A DNA stretch of 57,905 nt from Paracoccaceae bacterium (GCA_028285485.1 JANQPC010000034.1:1-57905); one strand, 5' to 3'; shown: positions 17,749-27,363, counted from the stretch's first letter. Numbers and translations are program-made. The notes: generated by a model from the sequence alone, not told the origin.

Positions 17749-19425
17749 ATGACCGAATTGCTGACAGCCGCGCAGATGCGGGCCGTGGAACAGGCCGCTA
17801 TCGACAGCGGCGAGGTAACCGGGCTTGAACTTATGGAGCGGGCCGGGCGCGGGGTAGTCGAGGCGATTTTCGAGGAATGGCCGGAGCTTGCGGCAACGTC
17901 TCATCGCGCTGTGGTGCTCTGCGGGCCGGGGAACAATGGCGGCGACGGCTTCGTCGTGGCACGGCTTCTGAAGGAGTGGGGCTGGGAGGTGGAGGTGTTC
18001 CTCTACGGCGATCCCGAGAAGCTGCCGCCGGATGCGCGGGTGAATTATGAGCGGTGGGGGGAGTTGGGGCGGAGTCCTGAGCTTCTCAATAATGAAACAT
18101 GGGAGAAGCGTAGTATTCCTGGACGTTGCGATCTGGTGTTGGATGCCCTCTTCGGCACCGGCCTAACGCGGAAAATTGATCTTCCATTACACAGGCTGAC
18201 GCCAATGCGAGAAGTCGGGCAATGCCATCGAGTTGTGTCGATCGATATGCCAAGTGGCATCTGCAGTGATAGCGGGAAGAGTCTTGGATACGACCTTGGA
18301 GTCGTTCATGCGGAACTAACGGTTACGTTCCACGCGCCGAAGATTGGCCACTATATCTCCACTGCTCCAGAACTTGCAGATGGTGCTGAAACGTCGGGTG
18401 TCCTGAGTGTTGTGGATATTGGGCTGAACCAGTTCGGTCTCCTCGCCGCGTTGCTGTCTGGGAAGGATGAGGGGTCGCAAGGTCAAAAGGAGGCATCTGG
18501 TTGGGTTTTGTACCCGCCAAACAAGGACAAAAAGACTGAGCGTGGCTTTCCCGAGCCGAGCGTTTTCTTAGTCGACGGACGCGCTTTGGTCTGGGTTTGT
18601 CAAAAGTTTGACGGCCACAAATACTCCCACGGCCACGCGCTCATCCTCTCGGGCGGCCCCGGCAAGGGCGGCGCGGCGCGGCTGGCGGCGCGGGGTGCGC
18701 TTCGGATCGGGGCGGGGCTGGTGACCGTGGGGTGCCCGCCGGAGGCGTTGACCGAGACGGCATCGCGGCTTGATGCGGTGATGTGCCGTCCGGTGGGGGA
18801 TGCCGACGCGCTTTCGCATGTGCTGCAGGATGAACGGCTGAATGCGGTGGGGCTGGGCCCGGGCCTTGGCGTTGGGGAAGAGACGCGCGCCTTGGTGCAA
18901 ACCGTGCTCGCCGCCAACCGCGCAACGGTGCTCGATGCCGATGCGCTGACCTCGTTTGCCGAGGCGCCGGAGACGCTGTTCTCGATGCTCCACGACCGCT
19001 GCGTTCTCACGCCCCATGGCGGCGAGTTCTGCCGCCTCTTTCCAGATATCGCGGAGAAACTGGCCGCGCCTGCTACGAAGGGCCCGGCCTACTCAAAAGT
19101 CGATGCCACGCGGGAGGCCGCGCTGCGTGCGGGCTGCGTGGTTCTCTTCAAGGGGCCGGACACGGTGATCGCCGATCCGGAGGGGTGTTCCGCGATCAAC
19201 TCGGCGCATTATGATCGCGCGGCGCCCTGGCTCGCCACCGCCGGATCGGGGGATGTGCTGGCAGGCTTCATCACCGGGCTGCTTGCGCGAGGGTTTGGCC
19301 CGATGAGTGCTGCGGAAACCGGCGCCTGGCTCCACGTTGAATGCGCGCTTGAGTTCGGTCCGGGCCTCATCGCGGAGGATCTGCCGGAGATGCTGCCAAA
19401 GGTGTTTCGCAAGCTGGAGCTTTAG
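17749..19425 (+). CDS. nnr: Bifunctional NAD(P)H-hydrate epimerase / ADP-dependent dehydratase
   Basis: The 558-residue enzyme repairs damaged hydrated NAD(P)H. The N-terminal epimerase (YjeF-N) has the phosphate loop CGPGNNGGDGFVVAR (58-72) and VVSIDMPSGI. The C-terminal dehydratase (ribokinase-like) begins near residue 285 with ALILSGGPGKGGAARLAA and has DADALTSFA and the catalytic ATAGSGDVLAGFITGLLA. Codons from about 18050 to 18610 (residues about 100-287) are clearly poorer in GC at third positions than both flanks. The linker between the domains there is long and unconserved-looking. This suggests that part of the gene was replaced by recombination. It overlaps the convergent Hint gene by 4 bases. 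Confidence 0.92.
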   Translation: MTELLTAAQMRAVEQAAIDSGEVTGLELMERAGRGVVEAIFEEWPELAATSHRAVVLCGPGNNGGDGFVVARLLKEWGWEVEVFLYGDPEKLPPDARVNYERWGELGRSPELLNNETWEKRSIPGRCDLVLDALFGTGLTRKIDLPLHRLTPMREVGQCHRVVSIDMPSGICSDSGKSLGYDLGVVHAELTVTFHAPKIGHYISTAPELADGAETSGVLSVVDIGLNQFGLLAALLSGKDEGSQGQKEASGWVLYPPNKDKKTERGFPEPSVFLVDGRALVWVCQKFDGHKYSHGHALILSGGPGKGGAARLAARGALRIGAGLVTVGCPPEALTETASRLDAVMCRPVGDADALSHVLQDERLNAVGLGPGLGVGEETRALVQTVLAANRATVLDADALTSFAEAPETLFSMLHDRCVLTPHGGEFCRLFPDIAEKLAAPATKGPAYSKVDATREAALRAGCVVLFKGPDTVIADPEGCSAINSAHYDRAAPWLATAGSGDVLAGFITGLLARGFGPMSAAETGAWLHVECALEFGPGLIAEDLPEMLPKVFRKLEL

Positions 19426-20492
19426 GCCGTGAGCACCGCGCTTTCCCACTGGCGGAGCGCGGTGCGGGCGAGATCGGGGAAGGCGGGGGCGGGGCCGCGA
19501 AGCTCGGGAAACAGCGCCAGCACTTCGGCGCGCGCGGACCCGTCCAGCGCGCAAAGGCTTTGCGGGCCGGGGAAGAAGCTTTCCGTCAGCAAGCCATTGG
19601 CGCGGATCACCTCGTGCCGGTCAAAAAGCAGGTGGAGGTAGGTGACGCTACCGGCGCCGCCGTCGAGCCGGATCGCCTTGCCGTCGATCAGGTGTACGGC
19701 GGCGGTCAGCACCTCGGGCTCGCCGAAATGCAGCTCCGCGCGCCAACCGGTAAGCAACACGCGGTGCTGTTGCGACACGATAAGATCGCGGTTGGGGCGG
19801 TTCGGGCCAAGGGCGCCCCGGGCGATGCGCACCGGGCGAAAGGCGGGTACTTGCGCGAGGCGTGCGGCGGAAACAGCTGTTGATCCGATCCAGCGCAGGG
19901 GCCGGAGCCCGCGATCCCGGGTGACGATCAGATCGCCTGGCACCAGCGTTTCGATCCCGCGCGGGCCGGAGGCCGTATCGATCCGCGCGCCCGCCGTGAA
20001 GCAGATCGGAAAGGCATAATCCCCCGCCGGGATCGCGGGCTGGCCGAAGGAGCCCGGGCCTTCGCTGGCGGCGACAACGCGGAGATCCACGCCGATCGGG
20101 GGGAATCCGCCCTGCGGGCCAACAAAGCTCAGCCCCTCGACGGTGGCATAGTTGGGGCTGCTATCGCGCACGTTGACGCTGACGGCGGTGTAGGTTTCGC
20201 CCGTGGCCTCGTCTTCAAGCGTGAGCGTGTACTCACCCTCGACGACCGTATTGTTTGCGTAGCTGTTGCCGTTGATCGTTTGCCCGCCGCGCAGGCGCTG
20301 GTCGGAATCGTTGTCATCGAAATCGCCATCGCCGCCATCGCGAATGCGCACTTCGAGCCAGTCATCGCTGTTGAGCCGGATCGTGGCGCCAACCAGATGC
20401 GAGCCATCGCCCTGGGTGATCCCGTCAAGTATCCGCCCATCACTGATGGTGAGGTTGCTCTCTTCGAGCATCCAGATCGAATAGTTGGGCAT
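19422..20492 (-). CDS. Hint-domain protein
   Basis: The 356-residue protein has an acidic N-terminal part (about 1-150, with a DGGDGDFDDNDSDQ stretch). A Hedgehog/intein-like (Hint) domain starts at Cys164 (CFTAGARIDTASGPRGIETL, then VPGDLIVTRDRG) and continues through DLIVSQQHRVLL. Hint domains of this kind are numerous in Rhodobacteraceae and often sit on secreted or RTX-like proteins. The conserved Cys and the later His (QQHR) needed for self-processing are visible, but whether cleavage occurs is unknown. No classical signal peptide is seen; type I secretion is possible by analogy only. Confidence 0.85.
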   Translation of the reverse strand: MPNYSIWMLEESNLTISDGRILDGITQGDGSHLVGATIRLNSDDWLEVRIRDGGDGDFDDNDSDQRLRGGQTINGNSYANNTVVEGEYTLTLEDEATGETYTAVSVNVRDSSPNYATVEGLSFVGPQGGFPPIGVDLRVVAASEGPGSFGQPAIPAGDYAFPICFTAGARIDTASGPRGIETLVPGDLIVTRDRGLRPLRWIGSTAVSAARLAQVPAFRPVRIARGALGPNRPNRDLIVSQQHRVLLTGWRAELHFGEPEVLTAAVHLIDGKAIRLDGGAGSVTYLHLLFDRHEVIRANGLLTESFFPGPQSLCALDGSARAEVLALFPELRGPAPAFPDLARTALRQWESAVLTA

Positions 20493-20633
20493 TGCCCGCT
20501 GCCTGCCTCAGTGCCGTTTTCGGCTTATGCCCATGGTGTAGGGCAGGGGGTCACCGATGTGAATCCTCTTGCCCGGCGGGGCGGCTTTTTCCTCGCATCG
20601 CTGTTGCGCCTTTGCTAAGACGCGCTCCGGAAT

Positions 20634-20718
20634 GCGGGTGTGGCGAAATTGGTAGACGCACCAGATTTAGGTTCTGGCGCCGCAAGGCGTGGGGGTTCAA
20701 GTCCCTCCACCCGCACCA
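20634..20718 (+). tRNA. tRNA-Leu (anticodon UAG)
   Basis: An 85-base gene with acceptor stem GCGGGTG / CACCCGC, discriminator A and an encoded CCA. The anticodon arm is CCAGA-TTTAGGT-TCTGG, giving anticodon TAG. The long variable arm (GGCGCCGCAAGGCGT region) and the T-arm GGGGGTTCAAGTCCCTCC fit a class II leucine tRNA. It reads CUA and other CUN codons. Confidence 0.96.
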
Positions 20719-20732
20719 CAGCTTCGTCATTC

Positions 20733-20764
20733 AAGGTTTGATCTAGAAATTTTTTTCTAACCTT
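20733..20764 (+). terminator. AT-rich hairpin downstream of tRNA-Leu
   Basis: AAGGTT (20733-20738) pairs with AACCTT (20759-20764), and an inner AGAAA pairs with TTTCT, with a run of Ts inside the stem-loop. It lies 15 bases after the tRNA 3' end and probably terminates or helps process the tRNA transcript. Confidence 0.5.
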
Positions 20765-20797
20765 GCCGCATTAATTGTCCGCTTCCCACGCGGGCGG

Positions 20798-21568
20798 TTA
20801 CTCCGGTTTCATAAGGTGCCAGACCTGCTCTACCGGGTAGCTGCTGGCCCAGTCCGCGGGAACGGCGGCGCGGGTTCCCTTGGCGCCTTCAGGGGCGTAG
20901 AGCTCCTGATAATTCGTGACGTCAAAGCCGATCTCCGCGAAGAGGGTCCACCAGGCGGCGATGGTGAGGTTGAAGCACACGCCGGTTGGTTCGAACGCAA
21001 CCTGCGTCCAATCCGCCCCCCACATGTTTCGATAGGGCCGGTGCAACGTGAGATTGGCGGGGGCGCCGTCCAAGGGGGAGCACAGGAGCGATAGCGGGTG
21101 GTTTCCGAGAAACACCAGCCGCCCGCCGGGGCGAAGCAATCGCCAGGCTTCGGGAAGCCACTTGTCTGCCGGGCACCAGATCGAGGCGCCGTATTCCGAG
21201 ATCGCGAAATCGAACACCGCGTCGGGGAGGCCCGTGGCCTCTGCGTTTCCTTCGATGAGCCGGATATCCGCACCATGGGCCGCTGCAAGGCCGCGCGCCG
21301 TTGAAAGCTGTTCGGCCGAGATATCCACCCCGGTGACATGCGCGCCCCGCCGATGCATCCAGTAGGAGACGTAGCCCGTTCCGCAGCCAAGCTCGATGGC
21401 GTTCATCCCCGCCATATCCGTGGGCAGCAGGTTCAGGCTTTCCTCGGTGTTCCCCCAATTGCCCCATTCGGGCGGATCGAGGCGCCATCGGTTTTGCGCG
21501 AATGCCACCCAGTTGGCCGCATCGGCATTCCAGACATCTCGGTTGATCGTCAGGTGATCGGGCTGCAT
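20798..21568 (-). CDS. Class I SAM-dependent methyltransferase
   Basis: A 256-residue protein. Motif I (AIELGCGTGYVSYWM) is at about residues 56-70, followed by GVDIS, then the motif II/III region (DIRLIEGNAEATGLPDAVFD) and RLLRPGGRLVFLG. The start at 21568 is preceded by a strong GGGGGAGCGAGGA Shine-Dalgarno. The small-molecule substrate cannot be deduced. It is transcribed toward the tRNA gene and away from the amino acid transporter. Confidence 0.85.
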   Translation of the reverse strand: MQPDHLTINRDVWNADAANWVAFAQNRWRLDPPEWGNWGNTEESLNLLPTDMAGMNAIELGCGTGYVSYWMHRRGAHVTGVDISAEQLSTARGLAAAHGADIRLIEGNAEATGLPDAVFDFAISEYGASIWCPADKWLPEAWRLLRPGGRLVFLGNHPLSLLCSPLDGAPANLTLHRPYRNMWGADWTQVAFEPTGVCFNLTIAAWWTLFAEIGFDVTNYQELYAPEGAKGTRAAVPADWASSYPVEQVWHLMKPE

Positions 21569-21988
21569 TCCTCGCTCCCCCAAGCTAGCCGTTGCGGGCG
21601 GTGTTACCACGGCCAATCCGCGGGGTGTGGATCAAATGTGCAGGCTTGGGGGCTGCGCGCGGAAATTGCTTGGAAGCGCCATCACCGCGCGATTGAGGCG
21701 TTGTTTCGTCGGCAGGCCCCGCCGCGCGGGGGATTTGTTGGTGGCGGGCGGCATCATTTCGGCGGCGTCGATTTCAAGTGGTTCGTCTCTGAAGTGGGCT
21801 GCGCCAGTCTGCACGCGATGATCTGCGAACTTGGGCCGCTTTCTCCGTTCCCTTCCGCGCCACGCGGAGCGAAGTGGCGAGGGCGCAGGCTGATGCCGGA
21901 ACTCACCCTCCGGGGCGTTGCTCTCACGCTGGACAAATCCAACGGCAATTAGGAACCTATGGGCAATCAGACAACGGGAGACGTCGCT
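21569..21988. other. 420-base gap between methyltransferase and ABC transporter genes
   Basis: This divergent gap should hold the promoters of both genes. I see no convincing -35/-10 pair. CGCCAC / GTGGCG (near 21858-21880) can form a short hairpin. A strong GGGAG Shine-Dalgarno lies just before the transporter start. Open frames crossing the region lack family resemblance. Nothing else recognised. Confidence 0.4.
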
Positions 21989-22813
21989 ATGAAACTGCTT
22001 GTGACCACTGCATTGGCTTTCACCATTTCCGCAACCTCCGCGCTCGCCATGGGGCATGGCGCCTGCGCGGCCGGCAAGACGCTCACGGAAGACACGCTGA
22101 CCATCGCCACGGGCAATCCGGCCTACTACCCGTGGGTAATGAATGATGCGCCCGAGAGCGGCGAGGGGTTCGAGGCCGCGGTTGCCTATGCGATCGCCGA
22201 TAAGATGGGCTTCGGTGCAGATAACGTGACCTGGGTGCGCACGAGCTTTGACGAGGCGATACAGCCCGGGGCGAAGAACTTCGATTTCAACATGCAACAG
22301 TATTCGATCACGGCTGAGCGTGAGGAGATGGTCGACTTCAGCCTGCCCTACTACACCTCCGCGATGGCGGTACTGACCACGCAGAGCGTGGTCGATGCCG
22401 GGGCCGAGGCGACGCTCGACAGCCTCAAGGGCTTGAAATGGGGGGCTGTGGCGACGACAACCGCGATCCCGATCCTGAACGAGGTGATCCAGCCCGAAAG
22501 CGAGCCACTGCTCTATAATGACAATGCCGATGTGAACGCCGCGATCATGGCCGGGCAGATTGATGCGGCGCTTTATGATCTGCCCACCGCGCTTTACCTC
22601 TCGGCGGTAGTGGTAGAGGGCGGCGCGTTGCTGGGGCAATTCCCGCCTGAACAGTCGGAACGCCCGGATCAGTTCGGGCTTCTCATGGAAGAGGGCAATC
22701 CTTTGAAGGAATGCGTTGACGCGGCCCTGTCTGAGCTGACCGAAAGCGGCGAGCTGGCGGCCATCGAAGCCCAGTGGCTGGCCGAAGCCACGGGCGTTCC
22801 GGTCATCGAATAG
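21989..22813 (+). CDS. Amino acid ABC transporter, periplasmic substrate-binding protein
   Basis: The 274-residue protein has a cleavable signal peptide (MKLLVTTALAFTISATSALA). Mature sequence typical of family 3 solute-binding proteins follows: LTIATGNPAYYPWV, GFEAAVAYAIADKMGF, and FDFNMQQYSITAEREEMVDF. It captures a polar amino acid or related compound in the periplasm; the exact ligand is not deducible. The ATG at 21989 follows GGGAG; an ATG 30 bases upstream would place residues before the signal peptide. The permease start follows the stop directly. Confidence 0.9.
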   Translation: MKLLVTTALAFTISATSALAMGHGACAAGKTLTEDTLTIATGNPAYYPWVMNDAPESGEGFEAAVAYAIADKMGFGADNVTWVRTSFDEAIQPGAKNFDFNMQQYSITAEREEMVDFSLPYYTSAMAVLTTQSVVDAGAEATLDSLKGLKWGAVATTTAIPILNEVIQPESEPLLYNDNADVNAAIMAGQIDAALYDLPTALYLSAVVVEGGALLGQFPPEQSERPDQFGLLMEEGNPLKECVDAALSELTESGELAAIEAQWLAEATGVPVIE

Positions 22814-23662
22814 ATGGACGGCGCATCTGCGCCTGGGCGCTCTGCCGGAGGGCTCACGCGCCGGGAGGCGTATGAAGCAGGCATCCGGCGGCGTTCAAAC
22901 CGCATCGCGCTGATCTCCACGGTCAGCGTGGTGATTGCGGTCATCTTTCTCGTGCCGCTCGCGCCTGGTTGGGACGCGGTGAAGAATGCCTTCTTCAATG
23001 GCCGGGTCTTTGCGGCCACCTTTCCCGGCCTTCTTGATGCCTTTCTGCTGAACGTGATGATCTTTGCATGGTCCGCGCCGCTGATCGCGGTGACGGGCCT
23101 TGCGATTGCCCTTTGCCGCGATGCCCGGGCGCCAGCGCTGTTTCCCCTGCGGCTTTTCGGGATTGCCTATACGGATGTCTTTCGCGGCCTGCCGGTTGTT
23201 CTGGTGATCTACATCATCGGCTTCGGGGTACCAGGGCTGGGGCTGCCGCGCCCGTGGAACAGCCCGTATATCTGGGGCACCCTGGCGCTGGTTCTCGTTT
23301 ATTCGGCCTATGTGGCGGAAGTGATCCGCTCGGGGATCGACTCGATCCACCAATCGCAGAGATCCGCCGCGGCCTCGCTGGGGTTGAGCGACCGGGATAC
23401 CATGCGGTTCGTGGTTCTCCCGCAGGCCATTCGCAACGTGGTGCCTGCCAATATGAACCTGTTCATCGCGTTGCAGAAGGATGTCGCGCTGCTCTCATTC
23501 ATCGGGCCGGTGGAGATTTTTCGCCAAGCCGGCGTGTACAAGTCGCTTTACGCGAATTTCACGCCCTATGTTGTTGCCGCGATTATCTTTCTGGCGCTGA
23601 CAATTCCAGCCACGCGATATGCGGATTACCTGATGAACAAGCAGAACAGAGAGCGCAGTTGA
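22814..23662 (+). CDS. Amino acid ABC transporter permease
   Basis: A 282-residue inner-membrane protein of the His/Glu/Gln/Arg permease family. It has about five hydrophobic helices and the EAA loop ([20 protein letters not shown], then [12 protein letters not shown]) that docks on the ATPase. Only one permease is encoded, so it presumably works as a homodimer. It starts immediately after the binding protein stop and overlaps the ATPase start by four bases (TTGA). Confidence 0.92.
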   Translation: MDGASAPGRSAGGLTRREAYEAGIRRRSNRIALISTVSVVIAVIFLVPLAPGWDAVKNAFFNGRVFAATFPGLLDAFLLNVMIFAWSAPLIAVTGLAIALCRDARAPALFPLRLFGIAYTDVFRGLPVVLVIYIIGFGVPGLGLPRPWNSPYIWGTLALVLVYSAYVAEVIRSGIDSIHQSQRSAAASLGLSDRDTMRFVVLPQAIRNVVPANMNLFIALQKDVALLSFIGPVEIFRQAGVYKSLYANFTPYVVAAIIFLALTIPATRYADYLMNKQNRERS

Positions 23663-24390
23663 CCGCGAAGCTTTCCCTGCGCGGGGTGCGAAAGCGGTTC
23701 GGCGCGCACGAAGTCTGCAAAGGCATCGATCTCGATGTATTCGAGGGCGAAATGGTCTGTTTGATCGGGGCGTCGGGCTCGGGAAAGTCAACGCTGCTGC
23801 GCTGCATCAATCTGCTGGAACCCATTGATGAGGGGGCCATCTGGCTCGATGGCGCGGATATCTCAGAGCCGGGGCTCGATCCGCAGCCGGTTCGCCAGAA
23901 GATCGGCATCGTGTTTCAGAGCTACAACCTTTTCCCCCATATGACCGCCGCGGAAAATGTGATGCTCGCCCCGCGCCGGGTCCGGGGGCGGAGCCGGGAG
24001 GATATGCGACCGCTCGTGGCGGAGCTGTTTCAGCGCTTCGGCTTGGGCGACCGGATGGAGCATTACCCCGATCAGCTTTCGGGCGGGCAGCAGCAGCGGG
24101 TGGCGATCATCCGGGCTTTGGCGATGGAACCGGAGATCATGCTGTTTGACGAGATCACCAGCGCGCTTGACCCAGAGCTTGTGGGCGAGGTTCTTGATGT
24201 GCTGCGCGATCTGCGGCTGCAGGGGATGACCATGGTGCTGGCAACCCATGAGATGGGGTTTGCGCGGGAGCTGGCCGACAAGGTGTGTTTCCTCGATGAG
24301 GGCCGGATCCTGGAGGAGGGCCCCCCCGAAGCGCTTTTCGCCGCGCCGCGCGAAGCGCGCACGCGGGCGTTCCTGTCCCGGGTTCTCTGA
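23659..24390 (+). CDS. Amino acid ABC transporter ATP-binding protein (TTG start)
   Basis: The 243-residue ATPase has Walker [11 protein letters not shown]-loop [10 protein letters not shown], signature LSGGQQQR, Walker [14 protein letters not shown] and the H-loop TH of VLATHEMGF. This is the polar amino acid (HisP/GlnQ) subfamily. The best start is the TTG at 23659, whose TTGA overlaps the permease stop. There is no ATG before the conserved [11 protein letters not shown], and the next ATG would remove Walker A. It completes the three-gene operon. Downstream are 130 bases to tig. Confidence 0.92.
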   Translation: MTAKLSLRGVRKRFGAHEVCKGIDLDVFEGEMVCLIGASGSGKSTLLRCINLLEPIDEGAIWLDGADISEPGLDPQPVRQKIGIVFQSYNLFPHMTAAENVMLAPRRVRGRSREDMRPLVAELFQRFGLGDRMEHYPDQLSGGQQQRVAIIRALAMEPEIMLFDEITSALDPELVGEVLDVLRDLRLQGMTMVLATHEMGFARELADKVCFLDEGRILEEGPPEALFAAPREARTRAFLSRVL

Positions 24391-24522
24391 CGCGGTGGCG
24401 CGCCCGGCCCGGCGGCTTGGCAGCCTTTCGTCTTGCAACGCCATAAGCCCCTGCTAAAAGGCGGCGATTGAATTCATGGCGTGGCCAGACCGCTGGCGGC
24501 GCCCGCGATCGAGAGGATTCCC

Positions 24523-25854
24523 ATGCAAGTGACCGAGACCCTCAACGAGGGCTTGAAGCGCGGCTATCAGATCACCGTCACGGCTGCGGAGCTGGACGAC
24601 AAGGTCAATGAAAAGCTCGTGGAAGCGCAGCCGGAAATCGAGATGAAGGGCTTCCGGAAGGGCAAGGTGCCGATGGCGCTGCTCAAGAAACAATTCGGCC
24701 CCCGGCTATTGGGCGAGGCGATGCAGGAAGCCGTTGATGGCGCGATGTCTCAGCACTTCGAAGACAGTGGCGACCGGCCTGCGCTTCAGCCCGACGTCAA
24801 GATGACGAACGAGGATTGGAAGGAAGGCGACGACGTGCTCGTGGAAATGAACTACGAGGCGTTGCCGGAGATCCCCGAAGTGGCGTTCGACAAGATCAAG
24901 CTTGAGAAGCTTGTGGTGGAGCCCGCGGAGGCCGATGTGGACGAGGCGCTCGCGAACCTTGCCGAAAGCGCCCAGAATTTCGAGGATCGCAAGAAGGGCT
25001 CGAAGGCTAAGGATGGCGATCAGGTTGTGATCGATTTCAAGGGCTCGGTGGATGGCGAGGCCTTTGAGGGCGGCGCGGCAGAGGATTATCCGCTTGTGCT
25101 GGGCTCCAACAGCTTCATCCCCGGTTTTGAGGATCAACTGGTGGGCGTGAAGGCCGGTGAGGAGAAGGACGTAACAGTCAGCTTCCCCGACGAATACGGT
25201 GCGGCGCATCTGGCGGGCAAAGAGGCGGTGTTTGCCTGCACCGTGAAGGCCGTGAAGGCACCTGCACCCGCGCCGATTGACGATGAGCTGGCCAAGCGCT
25301 TTGGCGTGGACGATCTCGCGGCGCTTAAAGAGCAGATCACCGAACGGCTGGGCTCTGAATATGGTGGTGCGGCGCGGCAGGTGATGAAGCGCGCGCTTCT
25401 TGATCAGCTTGACGAGACGGTCAGCTTCGAACTGCCGCCTTCGCTGGTGGAGGCCGAGGCCAAGCAGATTGCGCACCAGCTTTGGCATGAGGAAAACCCC
25501 GATGTGGAGGGGCACGATCACCCCGAAGTTGCGCCGACAGACGAGCACACCACACTGGCTGAGCGGCGGGTGCGGCTGGGGCTTTTGCTGGCAGAGCTTG
25601 GGCGGAAGAACGAGATCGAAGTGGCCGATTCCGAGCTGACCCAGGCGGTGATGACCCAGGCGCGGCAATATCCGGGCAAGGAGCGGGAGTTCTTCGAATT
25701 CGTGCAGCAGAACCCGGGGATGCGCCAGCAGATCCAGGCGCCGATTTTCGAGGACAAGGTCGTTGACTACATCTTCGAGCTTGCAGCCGTGAAGGAAAAA
25801 TCGGTGAGCAAGGACAAGCTGAAAGAGGCGGTCGAGGCGCTGGAAGACGAGTAG
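24523..25854 (+). CDS. tig: Trigger factor (ribosome-associated chaperone, PPIase)
   Basis: The 443-residue protein folds nascent chains at the ribosome exit tunnel. The N-terminal ribosome-binding domain contains the signature [17 protein letters not shown] (about 46-62). The FKBP-type PPIase domain follows (about 155-245; [35 protein letters not shown]), then the helical C-domain. The ATG at 24523 has GAGAGGA upstream. A GC hairpin with a short T-run (25893-25918) follows. Confidence 0.96.
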   Translation: MQVTETLNEGLKRGYQITVTAAELDDKVNEKLVEAQPEIEMKGFRKGKVPMALLKKQFGPRLLGEAMQEAVDGAMSQHFEDSGDRPALQPDVKMTNEDWKEGDDVLVEMNYEALPEIPEVAFDKIKLEKLVVEPAEADVDEALANLAESAQNFEDRKKGSKAKDGDQVVIDFKGSVDGEAFEGGAAEDYPLVLGSNSFIPGFEDQLVGVKAGEEKDVTVSFPDEYGAAHLAGKEAVFACTVKAVKAPAPAPIDDELAKRFGVDDLAALKEQITERLGSEYGGAARQVMKRALLDQLDETVSFELPPSLVEAEAKQIAHQLWHEENPDVEGHDHPEVAPTDEHTTLAERRVRLGLLLAELGRKNEIEVADSELTQAVMTQARQYPGKEREFFEFVQQNPGMRQQIQAPIFEDKVVDYIFELAAVKEKSVSKDKLKEAVEALEDE

Positions 25855-25892
25855 CGCTGTAACCTGGGCGCGCTTGCGCAAGAAGATCTAGG

Positions 25893-25918
25893 CGGCGCCG
25901 GCGATCCTGGCGCCGTTT
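25893..25918 (+). terminator. Probable terminator after tig
   Basis: CGGCGCC (25893-25899) pairs with GGCGCCG (25909-25915), followed by only TTT. It lies between the convergent tig and Lrp genes. Because of the short T-run the call is moderate. Confidence 0.55.
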
Positions 25919-25936
25919 GCATGTGCCGGGCCCACT

Positions 25937-26395
25937 TCAGAGCGGGAGTTCGGTGGTGGATTTGATTTCGCGTAGCACGAAGCTTGATTGCACGGCGCGG
26001 ACAACGGGGTTGCGCAAAAGCGTGACGGTCATGAACCGTTCATAGGCTTCCACATCGGTGACCCGCACTTTCAGGATGTAATCGGCGGTGCCGGACACCG
26101 CGTGGCATTCCGTAATCTCCGGCTGGCCTCGGACCAGGCGGGTGAAGGTATCAATCGCCGCCTCGGAATGATCTTCGAGGCTGACGGAGGCCAGAACGGC
26201 GAGCTTCGGGCCGAGTTTTGCAGGATCGAGCAGGGCAACACGGGCGCGGAGAAGGCCCGTGGCCTCAAACTCCTGCACCTTGCGCCAGACGGTGCTTTGA
26301 GACATTCCGCACCGTTCGGCAAGAGATACCAAAGACAGGCTGCAATCTTGCTGAAGCTCTCGGAGGAGAGACTTTTCGGGCTCAGATAATTTCAT
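25937..26395 (-). CDS. Lrp/AsnC family regulator divergent from phenylalanine hydroxylase
   Basis: The 152-residue protein has an N-terminal HTH (about 18-44: SLSLVSLAERCGMSQSTVWR) and a C-terminal RAM domain (SGTADYILKVRVTD, ending in TTELPL). The ATG at 26395 is the family start; an upstream in-frame extension adds 42 atypical residues. Its divergent arrangement with phhA, with an AT-rich palindrome between them, suggests it controls phenylalanine/tyrosine catabolism in response to an aromatic amino acid. The ligand is inferred. Confidence 0.87.
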   Translation of the reverse strand: MKLSEPEKSLLRELQQDCSLSLVSLAERCGMSQSTVWRKVQEFEATGLLRARVALLDPAKLGPKLAVLASVSLEDHSEAAIDTFTRLVRGQPEITECHAVSGTADYILKVRVTDVEAYERFMTVTLLRNPVVRAVQSSFVLREIKSTTELPL

Positions 26396-26411
26396 TATTT
26401 TACTATCTTCG

Positions 26412-26420
26412 GAATAATTC
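26412..26420. promoter_or_regulatory. GAATAATTC palindrome in the lrp/phhA gap
   Basis: A perfect 4-1-4 inverted repeat sits in an AT-rich stretch (26391-26435) that stands out from the GC-rich surroundings. AT-rich imperfect palindromes are typical Lrp-family sites. It lies 17 bases upstream of the regulator start. Confidence 0.35.
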
Positions 26421-26507
26421 TCCAAATCAAGAAAGCTTCGGCTGATGCTTTGAATGGCTATGCGCGCCCCGGGCCAGGTACTTTCAATGGGAAGAAGGAG
26501 GTGCCCC

Positions 26508-27293
26508 ATGCCGCTCAACACAAGTTATGTTTCCAAGACCCCGGATGCCGATGGGCTTTTCTCCTACACGGAAGAGGAACGCGCGGTATGGGGGCTGCTG
26601 TTTGAACGACAGATGGCGTTTCTGACGCACCATGCCTGCGGCGCCTATCTTGACGGGCAATCGCTTCTGGGGCTGTCGGGCGGGGCGATCCCGCAAGTGC
26701 GGGAGGTGAATACCCGGCTTGGGGAGCTTACGGGGGCGGGTGTTGAGGCCGTGGATGCGCTCATCCCGCAAGAGCAGTTTTCCCGGCTTCTGGCTGAGCG
26801 GCGCTTTCCGATGGCCACCTTTATCCGGCGCCGCGAGCATCTCGATTACATTGAGGAACCGGATATCTTCCATGAGTGTTTCGGCCATTGCCCGATGCTG
26901 ACCAACGATGCTTTCTGCCGGTTTATGGAACGCTTCGGCGCGCTCTCGCTGGAACTGGGGCCGGAGGTTCAGGAACGGCTTTTCCGGCTGTTCTGGTTCA
27001 CCGTTGAGTTTGGGCTGATCCGGGAGGGCGAGCGGCTGAAAGCCTTTGGAGCAGGCATCATGTCATCGCCCGCCGAGGCGCGGCATGCGATGGGGCCCGA
27101 GGCCGTGGCGGAGCCGTTTGATTTGCTGACGGTGCTGCGCACGCCCTACCGGATCGACATTGTGCAACCGGTCTACTTTGCGATCGAAAGCTTTGAGGCA
27201 CTGGCCGATACCCTTGCGGGCGATGTGGCCGATGCGCTTGAGGCGGCCGCGCGGCTTGGGGATCTTCCGCCCCGCTTCGAACTGGCGGCCTGA
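26508..27293 (+). CDS. phhA: Phenylalanine 4-monooxygenase
   Basis: The 261-residue non-heme iron, pterin-dependent enzyme converts phenylalanine to tyrosine. The iron ligands are visible as His122 and His127 in FHECFGHCPM and Glu167 in FWFTVEFGL. The length fits the compact bacterial form, which lacks the regulatory domain. The ATG at 26508 is preceded by a very strong AAGGAGGTG Shine-Dalgarno. A pterin dehydratase (phhB) is not adjacent. A bidirectional terminator follows. Confidence 0.95.
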   Translation: MPLNTSYVSKTPDADGLFSYTEEERAVWGLLFERQMAFLTHHACGAYLDGQSLLGLSGGAIPQVREVNTRLGELTGAGVEAVDALIPQEQFSRLLAERRFPMATFIRRREHLDYIEEPDIFHECFGHCPMLTNDAFCRFMERFGALSLELGPEVQERLFRLFWFTVEFGLIREGERLKAFGAGIMSSPAEARHAMGPEAVAEPFDLLTVLRTPYRIDIVQPVYFAIESFEALADTLAGDVADALEAAARLGDLPPRFELAA

Positions 27294-27308
27294 GCGGGGC
27301 GCCATGAA

Positions 27309-27339
27309 AAAGCCCGCGCCGTATCCCGGCGCGGGCTTT
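27309..27339. terminator. Bidirectional terminator between phhA and rplI
   Basis: A 12-bp perfect stem (AAAGCCCGCGCC / GGCGCGGGCTTT) with a 7-base loop. A/T tails on both sides allow it to act on both converging transcripts. Confidence 0.85.
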
Positions 27340-27363
27340 CATTCTTTCGGCTGCGAGCGCCGG

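Noticed and set aside
20634-20718. tRNA-Leu as integration site of a mobile element
   Set aside because: No integrase, no repeated 3' tRNA fragment and no phage genes are next to it.
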